A stretch of 34,675 nucleotides of DNA from a bacterium (GTDB lineage: Bacteria > Bacillota > Sulfobacillia > UBA995). How positions within the stretch are numbered: position 1 is the first letter of the stretch; every line of letters begins with the position of its first letter. Made by a program: the position numbers and the translations under genes. The notes beneath the pieces were generated by a model, which had not been told where the DNA came from, did not search any database, and worked only from the letters and a program-made list of their open reading frames with translations. The stretch spans positions 1 through 34,675 of the forward strand of contig JAVHLP010000005.1 of NCBI GenBank assembly GCA_031082145.1. Reading direction: 5' to 3'. Positions 23,045 to 30,164 of the stretch are shown piece after piece.

Positions 23045-25621
23045 TTAGAGGCACTGATCTTGGTGTCCGCAGGGGTCACCCCTGCCCGGACAGGAGTGGC
23101 CTTTGGCCCCATCTTCCGGCGGCTCACCGGGGCCGCCTTCGGGTCCCGGCGGCAGTTCTGGCTCGGCCGGCCGGCCGGGAGGACTGTCCGGCGACGGCTG
23201 CCGATCGCCCTCCGGCTGCCCGGCCGCCTCGCGGCCGAAGCTCACCATGCGCCGGGCCAGGTCAACGAGACCCTTCTCAACCAGGTGACAAACCGTACGC
23301 GGCGGGTAAGTGCCGTCTTCTCTCTCGTCGCCGAAGGGCAGGCCGCTAAGGAGCTCCATCACCTGGTCTATGGTATGAACGGCGTAGAGCGAGAACTCGC
23401 CCTTTCTGGCTGCCTCCACAACCTCCTTCTGGAGCATGAGATTCTCGACGTTGCGGGCGGGGATGATGACCCCCTGGCCTCCCGTCAGTCCCCTTGCCTT
23501 GCAGGCGCGGAAGAAGCCCTCCACTTTCTCGTTTATCCCGCCCACGGGCTGGATCTGACCGTGCTGGTTAACCGAGCCGGTGAGCGCCAGGTCCTGCCGC
23601 AGGGGGATCCGGCCCACGCTGGACAGGAGCGCGCACAACTCGGCGGCCGAGGCGGAGTCCCCCTCCACTTCCTCATAGACCTGCTCAAAGCCGATGGTTG
23701 CGGAGAGGGCCAGGGGATTGCGGCGGGCGAACTTGCCCAGGAGATAGCCCCCCAGGATGAGCACCCCCTTGCTGTGGATGCGCCCGGACAGCCGGGATTC
23801 GCGGTCGATGTTGACCACTCCGGCCCGGCCGAGGCCCACCGCTGCAGTGATCCGGGAGGGCTTGCCGAACCGGTAGTCGCCCACGTCCGCGACGGCGATG
23901 CCGTTGACCTGGCCGATCATCTCACCCAAGGTGTCCACCAGGATCACGTCCCGCGCGATCAGCTCCTGGACCTTCTGCTCAAGCCGGTCGGAGCGTTCGA
24001 TCTTCTCCCCGAGAGCACGCTCCACATGATGGTCGCCGACCGTCCTCGCTCCATCCAGTTCGGCCACCGCACTGGCCTCGTATACCAGTTCGGCTATCTC
24101 GTTGAAACGGGTTGACAGTTTCCGCCGGTCCTCGGCCAGCCGGCAACTGTACTCCACTACCCTGGCTACTGCGTCGCGCCCGAAGTGGAGGAGACCTCCT
24201 TGCCGGCAAACCGAACCTACGAAAGCGGCGTACTCGGCCACCCGTTCCGGGCTGTTTTCCGTCTCAAGGTCGAAATCCGCCTTGATCTTGAAGAGCTTGC
24301 GGAAGTCCTCGTCAAAGCGGTGCAGGAGCAGGTATATGAGCGGACTGCCGATCATCACGACCTTGACCTGCAAGGGCATTGGCCCGGGCTTCAGGGTGGC
24401 GGTCGGAACCACTCTGAGCTGTTGGCCGATGTTCTCTATGCGGACTTCTCCCGTCTGGAGCGCTCGCTTCAGTGCGGTCCAGGCCAAGGGGTTGGTCAGA
24501 ACATCTAACGCCTGGAGGATCAGGTAACCCCCGTTGGCCCGGTGCAGCGCGCCACCTTTTATCATGGTGAAGTCGGTTGTCATCATCCCGAACTCGCCCT
24601 TGTACTCTACACTGCCGAATAGATTGTAGTAGGTGGGATTGGTCTCCAAGACAACCGGGGCCCCCTGGCTCTCGCCGTTGGCCACCAGTACATTCACCCG
24701 GTAGCGGGACAGATCGGGCCCTGCCCCGGGGCGGCCGGCCAGTACTGTCATCACTGAGGGCTTCTCGTCTCCCGGGCGGAAGTCGGCCAGGTTCTCAATT
24801 ATGTCCCGCTGCACACTGTCCAGGTAGCGGAGCACGGGGTCGAAGTCGCGGTATTGCTCCCGGAGCTCGTCCACCAGAGGCCCGGCCACATAGAGAGCGA
24901 CGTCCTTCTCCAGCTGAGCCAGTCGTTCCCGGGCCGAACGCTCAACGACCCGCATCTGCCGGACGGTCTCCGTCACGACAGCCTGGAGATCCTGGCGGTT
25001 GACTTCTATCTCCCGTCTGGCCTCCTCGTCCAGGGCCTCGAAATCCTCGGCGGTTAGGGGGCGATCTCCCCTGACGGCCGCCGTGACAAATCCGGTGCTA
25101 GTGCTCTTGAGGGTGAATCCCCGCTCCGAAGCGGCTCGCTCCAGTTCCGCCAGTGCTCGCTGCTGGCTCTCGTGCACCGTCTTGGCGACCTCGTTCCGTT
25201 GCCGCTCGTAGTCCTCGCTGTCGAAGACGCGGGGGATCGCCGTCTTGAGATCGCCTACCATCTGGTCCAGGTCGCGGGCGAAGCGGGTCGCCCGCCCGGG
25301 CGGAAGGCGGAGGATTATGGGCTCGCCGGGATCCTCGAAGTTATGCACGTAGCACCAATCGTCGGGGGCAGGCTGCTCCTGTGCCACCTCCGCCACCAGT
25401 GACCGGGCGTAGGTGCTCTTGCCGGTACCGGGCACCCCGGCCATGAAGATGCTGTAGCCGGGACTCCTGATGCGCAGCCCGAACTCCATCGCCTTCACCG
25501 CTCGGTCCTGCCCGATTCTCCCCGCCACAGGGGGCAACTCCTCGGTGGTCTGGAACGGGAACACGGCCGGATCCACGGTCAGCCTCAGTGCTTCCGGCCG
25601 CAGGGGCTCAGGTCTGGTCAT
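23045..25621 (-). CDS. Lon-like AAA+ ATP-dependent protease
   Basis: A 858-residue protease of the Lon-related AAA_32 group, lacking the LonA N-terminal substrate domain. Walker A is GVPGTGKST at residues 62-70, followed by a long helical insertion, an AAA region with SVEYKGEFGMMTTDFTMIKG and GGYLILQALDVL, and the C-terminal Lon protease domain. The catalytic dyad is Ser656 (in EGDSASAAEL) and Lys699 (in GGINEKVEGF), 43 residues apart as in Lon. The tail is Pro/Glu/Gly-rich and ends CPGRGDPCGHQDQCL with three cysteines. ATG at 25621 has GGAGGT seven bases upstream. An earlier GTG at 25702 touches a -10-like sequence and lacks an RBS. Divergent from the spoIVFA-like gene. Confidence 0.93.
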   Translation of the reverse strand: MTRPEPLRPEALRLTVDPAVFPFQTTEELPPVAGRIGQDRAVKAMEFGLRIRSPGYSIFMAGVPGTGKSTYARSLVAEVAQEQPAPDDWCYVHNFEDPGEPIILRLPPGRATRFARDLDQMVGDLKTAIPRVFDSEDYERQRNEVAKTVHESQQRALAELERAASERGFTLKSTSTGFVTAAVRGDRPLTAEDFEALDEEARREIEVNRQDLQAVVTETVRQMRVVERSARERLAQLEKDVALYVAGPLVDELREQYRDFDPVLRYLDSVQRDIIENLADFRPGDEKPSVMTVLAGRPGAGPDLSRYRVNVLVANGESQGAPVVLETNPTYYNLFGSVEYKGEFGMMTTDFTMIKGGALHRANGGYLILQALDVLTNPLAWTALKRALQTGEVRIENIGQQLRVVPTATLKPGPMPLQVKVVMIGSPLIYLLLHRFDEDFRKLFKIKADFDLETENSPERVAEYAAFVGSVCRQGGLLHFGRDAVARVVEYSCRLAEDRRKLSTRFNEIAELVYEASAVAELDGARTVGDHHVERALGEKIERSDRLEQKVQELIARDVILVDTLGEMIGQVNGIAVADVGDYRFGKPSRITAAVGLGRAGVVNIDRESRLSGRIHSKGVLILGGYLLGKFARRNPLALSATIGFEQVYEEVEGDSASAAELCALLSSVGRIPLRQDLALTGSVNQHGQIQPVGGINEKVEGFFRACKARGLTGGQGVIIPARNVENLMLQKEVVEAARKGEFSLYAVHTIDQVMELLSGLPFGDEREDGTYPPRTVCHLVEKGLVDLARRMVSFGREAAGQPEGDRQPSPDSPPGRPAEPELPPGPEGGPGEPPEDGAKGHSCPGRGDPCGHQDQCL

Positions 25622-25703
25622 CGCCGACACCTCCGACTCCGTTGGCTTCGACGGGCATCGCTGCCACCCTCCCCCGGCAACGGAATAACCCGGGAAGAAC
25701 ACC

Positions 25704-25711
25704 AGTATACT
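25704..25711. promoter_or_regulatory. palindromic TATACT between divergent genes
   Basis: AGTATACT is its own reverse complement, so a TATACT -10 reads on both strands. It lies in the 127-base gap between the divergent Lon-like and M23 genes, about 83 bases before the Lon-like start and 38 before the M23 start. On the plus strand GAATAAC (25683-25689) is 16 bases upstream. No TTGACA-like -35 exists on either side, so an alternative sigma factor would be needed. Confidence 0.3.
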
Positions 25712-25748
25712 CTACCGGCCATATCTCCGGCCCTCGGGGAGGGACGAC

Positions 25749-26471
25749 ATGCGTCCAGGGTGGGGAGAGAGCCGCCACCGCCGGCCTTCCTGGCGGCGAA
25801 GCCGCCGCCCTTCCCGGCTTGCCGAAGGTGTCGGCCGGAGCACGCTCTTTCGGCAAGCGGTGGTTGCCGTTGCCCTGTTGGCGGTCGCCGCCCTCGTCCT
25901 GCCGGGGGAATTCCCGGCCGCCCTCCGGTTCAGGGAGGAACTCCACCGCTTGGTTCACGAGCGTCATGATCTCCAGGAGGTCATGGCCCGCCTCAACGCC
26001 TCGCCGGCGATCAGGAACAGCTTGGACCGGGGCTTCTGGCAAGCGCTCTTTGGCGCCCGCCGTTCCGACCGGCCCCGGCTGTTGCTGCCCGCCGAAGGCG
26101 AGATTACGGTGCCCTACGGGTGGCATATCCACCCGGTGCATCAGGATACCCGGTTTCATCCGGGGGTAGACATCGCTGCTCCCCTGGGCACGCCCGTCCA
26201 CGCGGCCGAGGCGGGGAAGGTGACCCGGATAGCCACCGACGGCGACTACGGCCTGATGGTAGAGATCGATCACGGCGAGAGCCTGGTTACCCGCTACGGC
26301 CACCTGGACGAGGCGAAGGTCGCCACCGGCCTGGAAGTGACCCGCGGCCAGGAGATCGGCTCGGTCGGCCAGTCCGGCCAGGCCGCCGGCCCCCACCTCC
26401 ACTTCGAGGTCCTGGTGAATGGAAAACCGGAGGATCCCGCCTCCTGGCTGGGCATAACTGGCGGATCGTGA
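25749..26471 (+). CDS. SpoIVFA-like M23 (LytM) membrane protein
   Basis: A 240-residue protein with a very basic N-terminal region, a membrane helix at about residues 35-51 (AVVAVALLAVAALVLPG) and an extracytoplasmic M23 domain from about 112. H137-x3-D141 (FHPGVDIAAPLGTP) and H216-x-H218 (GPHLHFEV) are all present, so zinc peptidase activity is possible. The next gene is an M50 protease, overlapping by four bases, which is the spoIVFA-spoIVFB arrangement. In Bacillus, SpoIVFA holds SpoIVFB inactive and anchors it in the outer forespore membrane. ATG start with GGGGAGGGA upstream. A SpoIIQ-like or wall hydrolase role is the alternative. Confidence 0.8.
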   Translation: MRPGWGESRHRRPSWRRSRRPSRLAEGVGRSTLFRQAVVAVALLAVAALVLPGEFPAALRFREELHRLVHERHDLQEVMARLNASPAIRNSLDRGFWQALFGARRSDRPRLLLPAEGEITVPYGWHIHPVHQDTRFHPGVDIAAPLGTPVHAAEAGKVTRIATDGDYGLMVEIDHGESLVTRYGHLDEAKVATGLEVTRGQEIGSVGQSGQAAGPHLHFEVLVNGKPEDPASWLGITGGS

Positions 26472-27457
26472 AGTCCGGCCATCTCCTGGGTATCCCCGTC
26501 CGGCTCAATCTCCTGTTCCTGCTCTCCCTTGCCCTCTACGCGGTTGGGGGCGCTGGGGATCGCGCGCTGCTGGTCCTGGCCGCCGTCTTCCTTCACGAAC
26601 TGGCCCATGCCGTGCTGGTCAGGGGTTACGGCACCGGCTTGGGCGAGGTGGAACTGCTGCCCTTCGGTGGCGTGGTCCGCGGCGAGGGCATACTCGAGCC
26701 CGAGGTTGAGGCGGTGGTGGCTTTGGCTGGGCCGGGGCACAACCTGTTGCTGGCTTCTATCTGCTGGTCGCTGGGGGCCGTCTTGCCGGGGGAGCCCCGC
26801 CTGCTGGTCGACTTCGCCCGGGCCAACCTCCTGATGGGCGCTTTCAACCTGATACCTGTCCTGCCACTGGATGGAGGGCGCCTGGCCCGGGCCGTGCTAG
26901 CCCGGCAACTCGGCTATCACCCGGCTACGGCCACTCTGGCCGCGGCCGGCAAGGTCCTCGCGGCGATGCTGGCCCTGGCCGGGTTGGCCGGGGCGCCCTT
27001 CCGACCGGAAGCGTCCAGTCTGGCGGTGATAGCCCTGTTCCTGTACCCGGCCGCCGATCAGGAGTGGACGGTCGCCCGTTATGCAGCCACTGCAGACTTG
27101 GTCAGGCGCCGCGAGAAGATGGTCCGGCAAGGGGTGCTCGCGGCCGGCGAGATAACGGCTCCCGGCGACACTCCCATCGGGGCGCTGCTCTCTCATCTCC
27201 GGTCGAGCAGCTATCACGTTGTTTTGGTCTTGGCCGTAGATGGGTCCCTGCGCGGGCGCCTGTCCGAGACGGAGCTCCTGAGCGGCCTGCTTAGATACGG
27301 GGTGCTGGTTTCCATAGGGCAGTTGATGCTCGGGAAGGAAGCGTCTCCGCTCCCGAGCCGGGTTGGTCCCACCCGGCCGCCAAACCCGGAAAGGGTGCCG
27401 GCCCTGGCTCGCCGCCGCGGTCCACCGGCTGGAAAATGCCTCCCCGGTGGGGTATAA
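26468..27457 (+). CDS. spoIVFB: M50 site-2 protease, SpoIVFB-like
   Basis: A 329-residue intramembrane metalloprotease that in Bacillus cuts pro-sigma-K in the mother cell. HELAH at residues 43-47 in a membrane helix gives the zinc site, and NLIPVLPLDGG with Asp135 is the third ligand motif. Several further helices follow. About residues 205-290 look like CBS-type modules (EITAPGDTPIGALLSHLRSS, VLAVDGSLRGRLSETELL), as in SpoIVFB, where they sense ATP. The GTG at 26468 overlaps the previous stop (GTGA). The frame is open back to 26120, but only because the upstream gene is GC-rich. The last 35 residues are Pro/Arg-rich. A promoter for the next gene overlaps the stop codon. Confidence 0.88.
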   Translation: MKSGHLLGIPVRLNLLFLLSLALYAVGGAGDRALLVLAAVFLHELAHAVLVRGYGTGLGEVELLPFGGVVRGEGILEPEVEAVVALAGPGHNLLLASICWSLGAVLPGEPRLLVDFARANLLMGAFNLIPVLPLDGGRLARAVLARQLGYHPATATLAAAGKVLAAMLALAGLAGAPFRPEASSLAVIALFLYPAADQEWTVARYAATADLVRRREKMVRQGVLAAGEITAPGDTPIGALLSHLRSSSYHVVLVLAVDGSLRGRLSETELLSGLLRYGVLVSIGQLMLGKEASPLPSRVGPTRPPNPERVPALARRRGPPAGKCLPGGV

Positions 27458-27458
27458 T
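27430..27458 (+). promoter_or_regulatory. sigma-A type promoter across the spoIVFB stop
   Basis: TGGAAA (27430-27435) and a perfect TATAAT (27453-27458) are 17 bases apart. The TAA stop of the M50 gene lies inside the TATAAT. Transcription would start near 27465, some 25 bases before the radical-SAM start. This gives the downstream genes vegetative expression independent of the sporulation pair. Confidence 0.7.
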
Positions 27459-27490
27459 GCTCATGGCGGCGGCATCTCAAAGGCTCACCG

Positions 27491-29428
27491 TTGACCGCCG
27501 ATTTTGTTTGGGGTTTGGTGTGGGACATGCCGTCCGGCGAAGGATGCCTGGCTCGCCGAATTGAAGGATTGCTGCCCCGGGTGGGCAAGCCTGCCCGCTA
27601 CGTAGGTGGCGAGTGGAACTCCGTGCGGAAGGACCCCGGCTCGGTAGAGGTCCTGTTCGCCTTGGCTTTCCCCGAGGTCTACGAGATCGGGATGTCCCAT
27701 CTCGGCAGCATCATCCTATACCACGAGCTGAACCGGCGCTCGGACGTGGCCTGTGAACGTGTCTACTCCCCCTGGGTGGACATGGAAGCTGAGATGCGGA
27801 GGGCCGGAGTCCCCCTCTTCACCCTGGAGTCCCGGCTACCGGTGGCCGGCTTCGACATCATCGGTATCTCCATGCAGTACGAGATGAACTTCACCAACGT
27901 TCTTAACCTCTTGGACTTGGCCGGCCTGCCCCTACGGTCGGCGGAGAGGGGCCCCGGACACCCCCTGGTCCTGGCGGGCGGCCCCTGTGCCTTCAACCCC
28001 GAGCCGCTGGCGGACTTCCTGGATGCGGTGGTGGTGGGAGAGGCCGAGGAAGCCATTCACGAGGTCATCGAAGTGTACGGCGCCTGGAAGCGCGAAGGCA
28101 CCGGTCGCGCAAGCCTGTTCCGGGCTCTGGCAGCGGTCCCCGGAGTGTACGTGCCATCCCTCTACCGGGTGGACTACAACCCCGACGGGACGGTTGCCCA
28201 GGTGCGGCCGTCGGTCTCCGGAGTACCCGAGCGGGTCGTTCGCCGGGCGGTGAAGGATCTGAACCACCTTGACTACCCCACGCGTCCCATTGTGCCACAC
28301 CTGGAGATAGTACACGACCGGGCCATGGTTGAGATCTTCAGGGGCTGCACCCGGGGCTGCCGCTTCTGCCAGGCAGGCACGATCTACCGGCCGGTCCGGG
28401 AGCGGTCCCCCGGGCGGGTCCAGGAACTGGCGCGGGCGTTGGTGGACAGGACGGGCCACCAGGAGCTCTCGCTCGCCTCGTTGAGCGCGACCGACTACTC
28501 GGCCATCGAGGACACGGCCCGGGCCCTCGTGGACGAGGGACTGGGAAGGGGTGTGGGGATCTCGCTACCCTCGCTCCGGATCGACGCGTTCTCGGTGGGC
28601 CTGGCTCGCCAGGTTCAGCGTGTCCGCAAGACCGGGCTTACCTTTGCCCCGGAAGCCGGGACGCAGCGCCTGAGGGACGTCATCAACAAAGGGGTCACCG
28701 CCGACGATCTGCGAGAAGCGGTTGTCAGCGCGTTCGCCAACGGCTGGCGTGCCCTCAAGCTCTACTTCATGGTCGGCCTACCCACTGAGGACTACTCCGA
28801 CCTGGACGGCATCGCCGAGTTGGTGCGGGGCGTCGAACGAGCCTACCGGGAGGCATGCTCCGGGGGACCCCCGCTCAGGCTCCTGGTCAGCCTGGCGCCC
28901 TTTGTGCCCAAGGCGCACACCCCTTTCCAGTGGGAACCCCAGCTCGCCCTGGAGGAACTGGAGGCCCGCCAGGCCTACTTGCGACAGCTGATACCCCGCC
29001 GGGTCCGGCTAAGCTGGCACGACGCCCGGCTGAGCCGGGTGGAGGCGACCTTCGCGCGAGGCGATCGCCGGCTGGGGGAGGTTCTACAGGGAGCCTGGGA
29101 GAGAGGAGCGAGGTTTGACAGCTGGTCGGAGCATTTCAGCTATGAGCGGTGGCTGGAGGCTTACGACCGGGCTGGGATCGACCCCGCCGCCTATGCGAAC
29201 CGCCGCCGGCCTCCGGAAGAGGTCTTCCCGTGGGATCACCTGGATCCCGGCGTGGAGAAGAGGTTCCTGTGGCGCGAGTGGGAGCGTGCCCGGGCCGGGG
29301 TCCCGACCCCCGACTGCCGCCTGGCCCGTTGCGCCGCCTGCGGGGTCTGCGGGCAACTCGGGATGGAGCCGGTAACCGGTCACCGGCCGCCCGGAGGGGG
29401 AGAGGCAGCATCCAGCGCATCAGGGTGA
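27491..29428 (+). CDS. B12-binding-type radical SAM protein (TIGR03960 family)
   Basis: A 645-residue protein with an N-terminal B12-binding-like region (LFALAFPEVYEIGMSHLGSI), then a radical SAM domain: FRGCTRGCRFCQAGTIYRP with the cluster cysteines C286, C290 and C293 (CxxxCxxC). A C-terminal cysteine group, LARCAACGVCG, might hold a second metal site. This is the TIGR03960 pattern. The biochemical role is not known to me. The GTG of the next gene overlaps its stop, and that DUF2344 protein is its constant partner in many Bacillota and other phyla. Start uncertain: TTG 27491 with AAAGG seven bases upstream is used. ATG 27527 is the alternative. Confidence 0.88.
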   Translation: MTADFVWGLVWDMPSGEGCLARRIEGLLPRVGKPARYVGGEWNSVRKDPGSVEVLFALAFPEVYEIGMSHLGSIILYHELNRRSDVACERVYSPWVDMEAEMRRAGVPLFTLESRLPVAGFDIIGISMQYEMNFTNVLNLLDLAGLPLRSAERGPGHPLVLAGGPCAFNPEPLADFLDAVVVGEAEEAIHEVIEVYGAWKREGTGRASLFRALAAVPGVYVPSLYRVDYNPDGTVAQVRPSVSGVPERVVRRAVKDLNHLDYPTRPIVPHLEIVHDRAMVEIFRGCTRGCRFCQAGTIYRPVRERSPGRVQELARALVDRTGHQELSLASLSATDYSAIEDTARALVDEGLGRGVGISLPSLRIDAFSVGLARQVQRVRKTGLTFAPEAGTQRLRDVINKGVTADDLREAVVSAFANGWRALKLYFMVGLPTEDYSDLDGIAELVRGVERAYREACSGGPPLRLLVSLAPFVPKAHTPFQWEPQLALEELEARQAYLRQLIPRRVRLSWHDARLSRVEATFARGDRRLGEVLQGAWERGARFDSWSEHFSYERWLEAYDRAGIDPAAYANRRRPPEEVFPWDHLDPGVEKRFLWREWERARAGVPTPDCRLARCAACGVCGQLGMEPVTGHRPPGGGEAASSASG

Positions 29429-30108
29429 GGATGGGGAAAGAGGGGACGGCCAGGTGGATATCACACCTGGACCTGGTCCGGGCGGTCGAACGGGCCCTGC
29501 GGCGGGCCCGGGTGCCCCTTGCCCTGAGCCAGGGCTACAACCCGTTGCCCAAGCTGTCTTTCGCCTCGGCCCTGAGCCTCGGCAACTCCAGCGAGGCGGA
29601 GTACTTCGACGTCGAGCTGACCCAGCGCATGGACCCCGCTGCCTTCCATGCCACCCTGTCTGCCCAGATGCCAGATGGGCTGGCGATCCGGGAGACGCGC
29701 GAGGTCCCCCCGAACGGGCCGGCTCTGGCCGCGCGGCTTAACCTGGCCTCCTATCGGGTGACGGTTTGCGTCCCCGACGAAGCCGCCCGGGACGCCCTGA
29801 AGGCCGCCGCCGGGAGGATTCTGGCCAGTCCCTCCCTGGTGATCCCCCGACGCCGCAAGGGAAAGACCCGATTCCTCGACGTGCGTCCGCTCATCCAGCG
29901 CCTCGAGGTCGCCGGCGACGGCGATACGGTCGAGATGGTGGTCGATCTCCGGTTGGATCCCCGGGGAACGGTGAAGCCGGAAGAGGTCGCCGGTCTCCTG
30001 GCCGGGCTGGCCTCGCTCGAACTGCCCTCTGAAGCAGTACGGGTCCATCGGACCGGATTGTACCGGCAGGACGGAGAGCGATTGCGCCTGCCTTGGGAGC
30101 TGTACTAG
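29425..30108 (+). CDS. DUF2344 / TIGR03936 protein
   Basis: A 227-residue (or slightly longer) cytoplasmic protein with the family pattern SHLDLVRAVERALRRARVPL, then LSQGYNPLPKLSFASALSLG and EAEYFDVEL. It is the usual neighbour, or in some species the fused C-terminal half, of the TIGR03960 radical SAM protein, and its function is unknown to me. I give GTG 29425 (GTGA overlap with the preceding stop). ATG 29431 is also possible. A strong GGAGGGGG (29393-29400) is too far for both, but would fit an ATC codon at 29410, and translation from there gives a family-like N-terminus (IQRIRVRMGKEG). rng follows. Confidence 0.82.
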   Translation: MRMGKEGTARWISHLDLVRAVERALRRARVPLALSQGYNPLPKLSFASALSLGNSSEAEYFDVELTQRMDPAAFHATLSAQMPDGLAIRETREVPPNGPALAARLNLASYRVTVCVPDEAARDALKAAAGRILASPSLVIPRRRKGKTRFLDVRPLIQRLEVAGDGDTVEMVVDLRLDPRGTVKPEEVAGLLAGLASLELPSEAVRVHRTGLYRQDGERLRLPWELY

Positions 30109-30130
30109 TGCCCCGAGGGGGTATTTTGCC

Positions 30131-30146
30131 GCGGGCTAAGGCCCGC
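30131..30146 (+). repeat. small hairpin ahead of rng
   Basis: GCGGGC (30131-30136) and GCCCGC (30141-30146) pair perfectly around a TAAG loop, between DUF2344 and rng. There is no T-run, so it is unlikely to terminate. It would sit in the rng 5' leader and could be an RNA processing or stability element. That reading is inference. Confidence 0.4.
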
Positions 30147-30164
30147 TTGTGAAAGGGATGGCTG

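Noticed and set aside
26120-26467. Long N-terminal extension of the M50 protease
   Set aside because: This part is an Arg/Gly/Pro-rich shadow of the M23 gene. GTG 26468 gives the usual SpoIVFB start and stop-start overlap.
29149-29424. N-terminal extension of the DUF2344 protein inside the radical SAM gene
   Set aside because: Composition is that of an off-frame shadow, and the family motif begins only after about 29410.
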